Shown here in pieces: positions 1-5,925 of a stretch of DNA of 5,925 bases. Origin of the DNA: Armatimonadota bacterium (GTDB lineage Bacteria; Armatimonadota; Zipacnadia; Zipacnadales; UBA11051). Position numbers and translations under genes: made by a program. The notes beneath the pieces were generated by a model. That model searched no databases and was not told where the DNA came from. It saw nothing but the letters and a program-made list of their open reading frames with translations. Where the stretch lies: assembly GCA_003542955.1 (NCBI GenBank), contig DPJP01000060.1, forward strand, positions 1,820-7,744, read 5' to 3'. Numbering within the stretch: position 1 is the stretch's first letter; every line of letters starts with the position of its first letter.

Positions 1-1
1 G

Positions 2-103
2 GGCAAGATCAACGCCATCTCGTCGGACTACCGCGAGGAGCCCGGCAGCATCGTGCCCAGCATCCGCATCGACGACATCCAGGTGGCCGGGGGGCAGGTC
101 TAG
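2..103 (+). CDS. C-terminal tail of an upstream gene, possibly TldD/PmbA-like
   Basis: The frame starting at base 2 is open from the window edge to a TAG at 101-103 and gives 33 residues, so only the extreme C-terminus is present. The tail reads GSIVPSIRIDDIQVAGGQV at its end. This resembles the way TldD/PmbA proteins finish, with a Gly-Ser or Gly-Gln, a Pro, a hydrophobic strand and a final Val/Ile-Ala/Gly-Gly. Those proteins form metalloprotease complexes that act on small peptides. The resemblance is from memory and rests on about 20 residues, so the family is only a suggestion. That this is a real coding end is better supported: the codon usage is G/C-ending like the other genes, and the next gene starts 30 bases downstream with a ribosome binding site. 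A peptidase-related gene would fit beside the S9 peptidase. Confidence 0.5.
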   Translation, partial: GKINAISSDYREEPGSIVPSIRIDDIQVAGGQV

Positions 104-122
104 GGGGCTTGTACCGGCGGAA

Positions 123-127
123 AGAGG
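123..127 (+). promoter_or_regulatory. Ribosome binding site of the S9 peptidase
   Basis: AGAGG lies six bases before the ATG at 134, a normal Shine-Dalgarno distance, and supports that start codon. With only 30 bases between this ATG and the previous stop there is little room for a separate promoter, and none is seen. Confidence 0.6.
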
Positions 128-133
128 CGGCAG

Positions 134-2062
134 ATGAGTGCCAGGGCGCGCAAGAGCCGGAAGAGAGCCGTGACTGTGCGTGACGCCCTCGAGATGGTCC
201 AGTTGGCCGATCTCGAGGTCTCGCCCGATGGGAAACGCGTCCTCTACACCCGCAGTGACTACAGGCCCGACGAGAAGTCCAGGGCCAGCTCGATATGGTG
301 CATCGCTCTCGACGGCGGCCCGCCCCGGCGGCTCACCCGCGGGCCGCGCGATGAACAGCCCAGGTGGTCGCCGGACGGGGCGACGGTTGCTTTCGTCCGC
401 AAGGCGGAGGAGGACCCCAAATGCACACTCTGCCTGTTGCCCTTCGGCCCCGGCGAGTGCTCAGACCTGACGGAACTCGACGCCGTACCGAGACAGCTCC
501 GCTTCACGCCCTCCGGGAAGCGCCTCAGCTACATTGCGGCGTCTCCCGACCCGACTGCGGTTCGCGAGCGCAAGGAGAAGGGCGACGACGCCCGCGTCTT
601 CATCGAGGACGAGGAGCAGTTGCGCCTGTGGACGCTGTCGGTGACCTCGGGTAAACCGAAGCCCGTCTCGCCCGAGGACCTGACGATCTGCGACTATGAC
701 TGGCTCCCCGGCAGCGACAATCGCGCCGTCGTCACCTCCACGGACAGCCCACGCCCCGATGCTGCCTACCTGCAGGCCCGTCTGGGCATTCTCGATACCA
801 CGAAGGGCCGCATCTCCGAGCCGTGGGCGGAGGGCTCCGGGGTGTCGATCCATCCACGGGTCAGCAGCCCGCGAGTCTCGCCGGACGGCCGCTTCGTCGC
901 CTTCATTGGCGGTACGCAGACGTCGCCATTGGCCGACCAGCCGTATGTGCTCGAGCTGGAGACGGGCGAAGTAGTCTCCCTCGCCTCCGGCATGCAGGTC
1001 AGCGCCATGGACCTGCAATGGATGCCTGACACAGAGGTGCTTCTGGTGCTACTGGGGGAGGGTGTAGACACCGCACTGTACGCGACGGACGCCGCATCGC
1101 GGTGGGCGCTGCGGAGAGTGTGCGGTGGACTGCCGTCATCGGTCGACTGCATCCGCGCGGCTGACGACGGAGTGGTCTTGAGCATCGGGCAGGATGTGCG
1201 CAGGGCGCCGGAACTCTGGACTGCAAGGCTTGGCGAGAGCAAGGCGCGTGTGCTGACGGAGATCAACGCCGCGGTGGGCGAGTTGACCCTCGGCCGGACG
1301 AGCACGATCGAGTGGGGCTCGACTGAGGGTCTCAACATTGAAGGGCTACTGACACTGCCCCCCGGCTTCAAGCCCGGGACGCCCTGCCCCACGGTGCTGG
1401 TCGTCCATGGTGGCCCCGCGGGCCGCTTCCGCACCGATATGGGCCTGGCGCCACGCCAGTTGCTTGCCGCACAGGGCTATGTGGTGCTCTCGCCGAATCC
1501 GCGCGGCTCATCCGGCTACGGTGAGAGCTTCCTGATGGGCAATGTGCGGGACTGGGGCGGCGGCGATTTCCGCGACCTGATGGCCGGTCTGGACCACCTG
1601 ATCGAGAAGGGCATCGCCGACCCGGAGCGCCTGGGCATCTACGGCGCCAGCTACGGCGGCTACATGACCGCCTGGACCATCACCCAGACGAATCGGTTCA
1701 AGGCGGCAGTGTGCCAGTGCGGGCTCACCAACCTCTACAGCATGTTCGCGCAGACCGACATCACGCCCGGTTTCATGGAGCTGTACTTCGGCGGCTCACC
1801 CTACGACGACCCGGAGCCCTACCACGCACGCTCGGCGATGACGCATGTCAACAACGTCACCACACCGACTCTGCTCCTGCACGGCGACCAGGACGTCCGG
1901 GTGCCGATAGCGCAGAGCTATGAGCTGTACTGGGCGCTGAAGCACCGGGGCGTGGACACGCAGTTCGTCATCTACCCGCGGGAGCCGCACTCGAATGTCG
2001 AGTTATTCCACCAGGCCGACCTGCTACAGCGCGTGGTCGAGTGGTTTGGCCGCTACCTGTAG
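134..2062 (+). CDS. S9-family serine peptidase (acylaminoacyl-peptidase / prolyl oligopeptidase type)
   Basis: This is a 642-residue cytoplasmic serine peptidase that should cleave short peptides, removing N-terminal acyl-amino acids or dipeptides or cutting after proline. Residues about 20-375 form a beta-propeller with TolB/PD40-like strands: SPDGKRVLY at 30, SPDG at 79, TPSG at 125 and SPDGRFVAF at 249. In this family the propeller screens out large substrates. Residues about 385-642 are the alpha/beta-hydrolase domain. It has HGGP at 425-428 (oxyanion region), NPRGSSGYG from 455, the nucleophile Ser506 in GASYGGYM, Asp587 in HGDQDVRVP and His619 in YPREPHS, so the triad is complete. The length is normal for S9C-like enzymes. 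The N-terminus is very basic (MSARARKSRKR) with no hydrophobic stretch, so no export signal is seen. The start is supported by a purine-rich AGAGG six bases upstream. The gene begins 30 bases after the preceding stop, so it may be cotranscribed. Exact specificity cannot be read from the sequence. Confidence 0.93.
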   Translation: MSARARKSRKRAVTVRDALEMVQLADLEVSPDGKRVLYTRSDYRPDEKSRASSIWCIALDGGPPRRLTRGPRDEQPRWSPDGATVAFVRKAEEDPKCTLCLLPFGPGECSDLTELDAVPRQLRFTPSGKRLSYIAASPDPTAVRERKEKGDDARVFIEDEEQLRLWTLSVTSGKPKPVSPEDLTICDYDWLPGSDNRAVVTSTDSPRPDAAYLQARLGILDTTKGRISEPWAEGSGVSIHPRVSSPRVSPDGRFVAFIGGTQTSPLADQPYVLELETGEVVSLASGMQVSAMDLQWMPDTEVLLVLLGEGVDTALYATDAASRWALRRVCGGLPSSVDCIRAADDGVVLSIGQDVRRAPELWTARLGESKARVLTEINAAVGELTLGRTSTIEWGSTEGLNIEGLLTLPPGFKPGTPCPTVLVVHGGPAGRFRTDMGLAPRQLLAAQGYVVLSPNPRGSSGYGESFLMGNVRDWGGGDFRDLMAGLDHLIEKGIADPERLGIYGASYGGYMTAWTITQTNRFKAAVCQCGLTNLYSMFAQTDITPGFMELYFGGSPYDDPEPYHARSAMTHVNNVTTPTLLLHGDQDVRVPIAQSYELYWALKHRGVDTQFVIYPREPHSNVELFHQADLLQRVVEWFGRYL

Positions 2063-2175
2063 GGCGGGGCGACCCGGCGAGCGCGCAGGTGCTCGCGCAA
2101 CAGGCGCGGAACCGTTGGTGAAGGAAAGGAGCGGGAGGCAGGCGCCGACAACGGGCGCCCCCCCACGGGACCAGT
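2063..2175 (+). other. Intergenic gap with two GC hairpins and a purine-rich block
   Basis: This 113-base gap separates the peptidase from the membrane protein. A six-base-pair inverted repeat, GCGAGC at 2077-2082 with GCTCGC at 2091-2096, could form a hairpin with an eight-base loop. No T-tract follows, so it is not a convincing intrinsic terminator. A Shine-Dalgarno-like purine block sits at 2121-2138 (AAGGAAAGGAG and GGGAGG), but no start codon of any kind lies within a usable distance downstream. Two copies of GGCGCC, at 2141-2146 and 2154-2159, can pair across a seven-base loop. No promoter boxes are evident. Whether the gap ends one transcript or merely spaces two genes of one transcript cannot be decided by reading. 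Confidence 0.4.
2167..2170 (+). promoter_or_regulatory. Weak ribosome binding site of the membrane protein
   Basis: GGGA lies five bases before the ATG at 2176 and is the only Shine-Dalgarno-like match at a normal distance. The much stronger purine block at 2121-2138 is about 38 bases upstream, too far for standard initiation. This suggests modest or non-canonical translation initiation, but the start itself is not in doubt because no alternative start codon exists in the open frame. Confidence 0.35.
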
Positions 2176-4215
2176 ATGGCAGTCGACGAGAAGCAGACTC
2201 CGCATGAACAGCAGGTCGCCTCGAGCAGTCTCGATCAGCCGCGCTATCCGCTGATCGGGATCACAACGCGCACCCTGGTGCTGGCCATCGTCATCTCCTA
2301 CATCGCCAGCTTCTGGATCAACCAGACGGAGGTGATCTCGCACTTCTGTCAGATCACCGAGTCGGTACCGCCGATCCCCGCGGTCGCGGGGTTGCTGGTG
2401 CTGGTGATTGCCAATCCTCTCGTCCGCCGTCTTGCAGAACGTCTCAGCCTCGAGCGGCGCGAGATACTCATGATCTACGTGTTCCTGACCGTCACCGGTA
2501 CGGTCACCGGCTGCGGCATCGGACGCTTCTTCATGAGTATCCTCCCGGTGGTGTTCTACTTCGACACACCCGAGAACAACTTCGCATCGCTTCACGGCCA
2601 CATGCCGGAGTGGATGGTCCCCCATGACCGCGAGGTGATCCGCAAGCTCTACGAGGCCTCCGAGAGCGGGGCCGTCCCCTGGGGGGCGTGGGCGGCGCCG
2701 ATGGTGATGTGGGGCATCTTCTTTTTGGCCGTGTGGATCTGCATGCTCTGCCTCACGACGCTCTTCAACCGCCAATGGTCGGAGAAGGAGAAGCTGACCT
2801 ATCCACTGCTGTACTTGCCGATGGAGTGTACGGAGGGCGTCGACGGGCCGAAGCTGCTCGTCGACTTCCTGCGCAACAAGATCATGTGGATCGGCTTTGC
2901 CATTGCGTTTGTGTACAACATCACCAACATCGTCAACTCCTACAACCCGGCGTTCACAGCTCTGGGCAAGTCCTACGACCTCGGGCAGCTCTTCACCGAG
3001 CACCCGATGACCGCCCTGCGACCGATGACGATTCACTACCGGCCCGAGCTGATCGGCTTCGGTTATCTCGTCCCGACCGAGATCGCTTTCAGCGTGTGGG
3101 TCTTCTATGGGCTGATGAAGCTCGAGGGTCTGGGCGTGGCAATGTCCGGCATCGAGATGCCCGGCTACCCCTTCTGGCAGGAGCGCGGACTGGGCGCGTA
3201 TGTGGCGGTGTGCCTGCTGCTGGCCTTCATCGGCAGACATCACCTTGCCGACGTGTTCAACAAGGCACTGAAAGGCCACAAGGCGCTGAATCCGGCCGGA
3301 GAGCCGATCAACGACGACGATGAGCCGATGAGCTACCGCATGGCGGTGTTCGGCGGGCTCGTCGCGTTTGTCGTCGTCATCGCCTGGATGAAGCTGGCCG
3401 GAATGGCGCTGTGGCTGGCCGCGACATACATGATACTGGTCTTTATGCTCGCAATCGTCTACGCGCGGATCAGGGCGGAGGTCGGAGTGCCGCTGATATG
3501 GATGTACCCCTACTACCAGTCATTCAAAGGGATACGCTACTTCCTGGGGTCCGGCCCCTTCCGCTCCCAGAACGGCTGGGGCTCGGCCACCATCTATGCG
3601 ACCTTCGTGTTCATGTCGCGGGGATACTACTCATCGATGATGGGCTACCAGGTCGAGGGCTTCCGGCTTGCGCGGGGGACGGGGATCAAGCAGCGCTCGA
3701 TGAACTCAGTGCTGGTGGTGGCACTCGTGGTGGGCTTCACGATCTCGATGACGGGCCTGCTGCGCTCGTACTACGAGTTCGGGGCAGGCGGGCTCAACGC
3801 GATGGAGGGATGGGGCTCCGGCATCGCCGTCCAGGAGTACCAGGTCGTGACAGACTTCGAGAAGGCGGCGCTGAAGCCCGATGTGCCGCGCATCGTGGCG
3901 ACCGGCGGCGGCTTCGCCATCGCCGTGGGTCTCATGCTCCTGCGCATGGCATTCCTGCGGTTCCCGCTTCACCCGCTGGCCTTCTGCATGATCTGCTCGT
4001 ACGGGGAACTCGTCTGGGGCGCGTTCCTGATCGTCTGGCTCATCAAGTCGGCCGTCTTCAAGCTCGGAGGCATGCGCGTCTACCGCCAGTTGATCCCCGG
4101 CTTCGTGGGCCTCGCGCTCGGGCACTACTTCACCGCGGGCTTCCTGTGGGGCCTCATCGGCGCGTACGGCGAGGTGAGTCAGCACCAGCAGTCGTATCGT
4201 GTGTGGTTCGGTTAG
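2176..4215 (+). CDS. Large polytopic membrane protein, DUF6785/DUF6784-like, function unknown
   Basis: This 679-residue inner-membrane protein has about 12-14 hydrophobic segments, roughly at 27-48, 66-82, 96-124, 172-196, 235-253, 292-316, 337-353, 388-406, 409-429, 467-480 (weak), 510-530, 575-592, 600-626 and 638-663. A hydrophilic loop at 130-170 ends in VPWGAWAAP, followed by a long helix and RQWSEKEKLTYPLLYLP (199-215). This pattern, with GFGYLVPTEIAFSVWVFY (294-311), matches what I recall of DUF6785. The C-terminal stretch FPLHPLAFCM...WLIKSAVFKLGGMRVYR (596-636) matches what I recall of DUF6784. Neither family has a known function to my knowledge; a transport role is plausible from the fold alone. 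A charged YARIRAEVGVP segment at 429-439 follows helix 9 and is a candidate functional site. The N-terminal 25 residues are polar and probably cytoplasmic. The ATG at 2176 is the only possible start: the frame is open back only to a TGA at 2119, with no ATG, GTG or TTG between. It is followed after 75 bases by an exported-protein gene. Confidence 0.85.
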   Translation: MAVDEKQTPHEQQVASSSLDQPRYPLIGITTRTLVLAIVISYIASFWINQTEVISHFCQITESVPPIPAVAGLLVLVIANPLVRRLAERLSLERREILMIYVFLTVTGTVTGCGIGRFFMSILPVVFYFDTPENNFASLHGHMPEWMVPHDREVIRKLYEASESGAVPWGAWAAPMVMWGIFFLAVWICMLCLTTLFNRQWSEKEKLTYPLLYLPMECTEGVDGPKLLVDFLRNKIMWIGFAIAFVYNITNIVNSYNPAFTALGKSYDLGQLFTEHPMTALRPMTIHYRPELIGFGYLVPTEIAFSVWVFYGLMKLEGLGVAMSGIEMPGYPFWQERGLGAYVAVCLLLAFIGRHHLADVFNKALKGHKALNPAGEPINDDDEPMSYRMAVFGGLVAFVVVIAWMKLAGMALWLAATYMILVFMLAIVYARIRAEVGVPLIWMYPYYQSFKGIRYFLGSGPFRSQNGWGSATIYATFVFMSRGYYSSMMGYQVEGFRLARGTGIKQRSMNSVLVVALVVGFTISMTGLLRSYYEFGAGGLNAMEGWGSGIAVQEYQVVTDFEKAALKPDVPRIVATGGGFAIAVGLMLLRMAFLRFPLHPLAFCMICSYGELVWGAFLIVWLIKSAVFKLGGMRVYRQLIPGFVGLALGHYFTAGFLWGLIGAYGEVSQHQQSYRVWFG

Positions 4216-4222
4216 CATGGCG

Positions 4223-4238
4223 TGGGCACTGGTGCCCA
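4223..4238. repeat. Perfect 7-bp inverted repeat in the gap before the exported-protein gene
   Basis: TGGGCAC and GTGCCCA are exact inverted copies separated by TG, eight bases after the membrane protein stop and 52 bases before the next start. It could be an operator-like palindrome, or in RNA a six-base-pair stem with a four-base CTGG loop. No T-tract follows, so it is not an intrinsic terminator. Arms of this length with a short spacer are expected a few times by chance in a window this size, so function is unproven. Confidence 0.3.
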
Positions 4239-4275
4239 GCGCCGGCGACACGCCCGGCCCCTGATCGCGGCAACT

Positions 4276-4280
4276 GGAGG
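4276..4280 (+). promoter_or_regulatory. Ribosome binding site deciding the start of the exported protein
   Basis: GGAGG is a strong Shine-Dalgarno match ten bases before the ATG at 4291. A second ATG at 4283 is only two bases away, lies in another frame and stops after a few dozen codons. An in-frame GTG at 4222 has no ribosome binding site and would bury the signal peptide behind 23 polar residues. The ATG at 4291 is therefore preferred. Confidence 0.65.
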
Positions 4281-4290
4281 CGATGAAGCG

Positions 4291-5925
4291 ATGCGCTGGT
4301 TCTGCGTGCTGCTTGCGGTACTCCCGGTGCTTCATGTGGCGGCGCAACCTGCGGGCGACTGGATAGCGCGGGAGAAGATCCGCGCGGGATGGATCTATGC
4401 CGGCGACGGTGCCGACCGTCTTGGCTTCTTCAAGCAGTACGGCATGAACACGCTCGTGACGAGTGCCGCCAACGCCGAGACATTCACGCTCTGGGCACGC
4501 GAGGCCAAAACGGCCGGGATGCACCTGTTCGGCGTGGTCGGGGCCTCCTTTGACGGCGAGAAGGCCGGCATGCGCCGCTGCGTCTTCGGCAACGGCTACG
4601 AGAGTGTCCTGCCGTGCCCGCTGGAAAAGCGCTACTGGGATGAAGTGCTCATCACTCGCGCCGTACAGCTCGCGGAGGAGGGCCGACAGCCGGATGAGGA
4701 CGTCTCCGGCATCCTCATCGACTGGGAGATGTACGCCAACTCCGCGAAGGGCGGGCAGATATACTTCACCGATGCCTGCTACTGCGACCACTGCTTTGGC
4801 GGCTTCCTGACGGCACAGGGACAGGATGATGTAACGGCCGATGTGCCGTTTGCCGAGCGTGTCGGCTGGCTCAAGGAGCACGAGCTGTTCGGCGCCTACC
4901 ACCCCCACCTGCAGCAGCAGGTCCGGGAGGCGGCGGAGCGCATGCGCGAGGCCGTTGCCGCCGCCAACCCCGACTTCCACGTGGGCTTCTACCCCGTACC
5001 ACACAACTGGCACCTCATCGGGGTCGCACAGGGCCTGGGCACTCCCGAGCACCCCATGATCCTGTGGTCGACCACGACCTACGGCGGTGGCGGCCCGTCG
5101 AAAATCCCCGACAACTGGGCCGAGGAGATGGCCGGACAGGGCATACACTGCTACTACTGCGGGGGGATGCTGCTACGCATGTACAGCGCGGCCAACCTCG
5201 CCAAGAGCATCTATGAGATCGCGCACAAGACCAACGGCTACTGGCTCTTCACCGTTCACACGCTGTGCATCAAGGAGGAGGAGCAGAAGGGCGACTACCA
5301 CCTCTGCGCTGGCACACCGGAGGAGTATCTCGAGGCTATCAGGCTGGCCAACTCCGAGCTTGACAACCTGATGCAGGATGGCGAGTACGTGACCTCGTTG
5401 GAGTTCGTGCCCGAGCCGGTGCGGTACCGTCACCCGGGCTTTGACATCGGCCGGTTCACACCGCCCGATGTTCTTGACCGGAGCACCGTGGAGCGCGGCA
5501 AGCCGCTCGATATGCCACCTTTGGGGATCATCACCACCGGCTACCTGATGATGGAGCTGCAGGCCGGCGAGCAGACGGAGATCGTGCTGGATGTGATCAA
5601 GCCGCAGTCAGGCGAGGTCTGGGGGGTCTCCTACGCCGTCCTGGGTCCGGACAGGAGCACTATCACCTCGGGGCGCATGGAGCCGGGCGAGCAGTTCGCA
5701 CTCACCTTCTCGGCACAGCAGCGGGGCCTGCACACGGTTGTTCTCACGCCGGGCTACTACGGGCGCTGCCAGGTGCTCACCAGCACCGTCCCGTATGCCC
5801 ACTGGACCTGGAGTTCGTACCCACCCTACGAGATCGCCGGGCCGGGGGGCACGCTGTACTTCCATGTGCCGGCGGGGCTGGAGGAGTTCACCATCGACGC
5901 GCGCTGCCATTGGGGCACCTCGCAG
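4291..5925 (+). CDS. Exported TIM-barrel-like protein with Asp-Trp-Glu motif, putative glycoside hydrolase-like (3' end outside window)
   Basis: The frame is open for 545 codons to the window edge, so the C-terminus is missing. The N-terminus is a signal peptide: one Arg, a hydrophobic core and a likely cleavage after Ala18 (HVAA before QPAG). No lipobox Cys is seen at the cleavage point, so a soluble exported protein is favoured. Residues about 30-365 look like a (beta/alpha)8 barrel: GWIYAGDG at 33-40, YGMNTLV, GMHLFGVVG, GILIDWEMY with Asp144 and Glu146, VGFYP at 231, ILWSTTTYGGGG ending near 267, and NGYWLFTVH at 315. Acidic residues at strand ends are where barrel glycosidases keep their catalytic groups, so a carbohydrate-active role is a reasonable guess, but I do not recognise the family. 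From about 411 the sequence becomes beta-rich, with TLYFHVPAGLEEFTI at 521-535 resembling a small binding beta-sandwich. The mature part has at least 11 Cys, including C163-Y-C-D-H-C168 and C287-YY-C290. It sits 75 bases after the membrane protein gene and probably shares its transcript. Confidence 0.8.
   Translation, partial: MRWFCVLLAVLPVLHVAAQPAGDWIAREKIRAGWIYAGDGADRLGFFKQYGMNTLVTSAANAETFTLWAREAKTAGMHLFGVVGASFDGEKAGMRRCVFGNGYESVLPCPLEKRYWDEVLITRAVQLAEEGRQPDEDVSGILIDWEMYANSAKGGQIYFTDACYCDHCFGGFLTAQGQDDVTADVPFAERVGWLKEHELFGAYHPHLQQQVREAAERMREAVAAANPDFHVGFYPVPHNWHLIGVAQGLGTPEHPMILWSTTTYGGGGPSKIPDNWAEEMAGQGIHCYYCGGMLLRMYSAANLAKSIYEIAHKTNGYWLFTVHTLCIKEEEQKGDYHLCAGTPEEYLEAIRLANSELDNLMQDGEYVTSLEFVPEPVRYRHPGFDIGRFTPPDVLDRSTVERGKPLDMPPLGIITTGYLMMELQAGEQTEIVLDVIKPQSGEVWGVSYAVLGPDRSTITSGRMEPGEQFALTFSAQQRGLHTVVLTPGYYGRCQVLTSTVPYAHWTWSSYPPYEIAGPGGTLYFHVPAGLEEFTIDARCHWGTSQ

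Noticed and set aside
461..1434. Minus-strand frames of 185 and 222 codons inside the S9 peptidase
   Set aside because: They lie entirely within a gene whose + strand product has a complete propeller and catalytic triad; no ribosome binding site or domain supports them.
2077..2096. Hairpin after the peptidase stop considered as an intrinsic terminator
   Set aside because: The stem is only six base pairs and is followed by GCAACAGG rather than a T-tract.
2053..3279. 408-codon open frame on the minus strand
   Set aside because: It is antisense to the membrane protein, with a charged, His- and Gln-rich composition and no recognisable motifs. The + strand frame encodes clear transmembrane helices over the same bases.
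3411..4286. 291-codon + strand frame overlapping the membrane protein
   Set aside because: It is an out-of-frame reading of the membrane gene, very rich in Arg, Gly and Ala with no helices or motifs; a typical high-GC shadow frame.
4283..4291. ATG at 4283 as the start of the exported-protein gene
   Set aside because: It is in a different frame that stops after a few dozen codons and is only two bases from the ribosome binding site; the frame at 4291 gives a signal peptide and a long protein.
3706..5148. 480-codon open frame on the minus strand spanning two + strand genes
   Set aside because: It runs antisense through the membrane protein end, the gap and the exported-protein gene. Its product is rich in His, Arg, Glu and Asp with no domain-like pattern, as expected for the reverse of GC-rich coding DNA. 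Both + strand genes have coherent domains.

Overview
The window is GC-rich (mid-60s percent by eye) and densely coding. It looks bacterial, with every supported gene on the + strand. It holds the last 33 codons of one gene, two complete genes and the 5' 545 codons of a fourth. I see no RNA genes, CRISPR arrays, insertion sequences, or integrase or phage genes. The organism is probably an uncultured, high-GC, soil or sediment type bacterium. The membrane protein resembles the DUF6785/DUF6784 family, which I recall mainly from Planctomycetota, Armatimonadota, Lentisphaerae-like and related groups. That placement is from memory and is tentative.

Layout: (1) 2-103, C-terminal tail of an upstream gene, possibly of the TldD/PmbA type. 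(2) 134-2062, a complete 642-residue S9-family serine peptidase (beta-propeller plus alpha/beta hydrolase) with a full Ser-Asp-His triad and no signal peptide. (3) 2176-4215, a 679-residue polytopic membrane protein of unknown function. (4) 4291-5925, an exported protein cut by the window edge, with a signal peptide, a TIM-barrel-like N-terminal region carrying an Asp-Trp-Glu motif, and a beta-rich C-terminal region. Gaps of 30, 113 and 75 bases contain no convincing terminator, so cotranscription is possible but not proven.

How they might work together: the exported protein could act on a polymer outside the cytoplasm, the membrane protein could move a product or signal across the membrane, and the cytosolic peptidase could trim small peptides. 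This is inference from order and localisation only. The most uncertain and interesting part is the pairing of the uncharacterised membrane protein with the uncharacterised exported protein. I find no evidence for a defence system, a retroelement or a novel RNA element. The long antisense reading frames look like shadows of the real genes.
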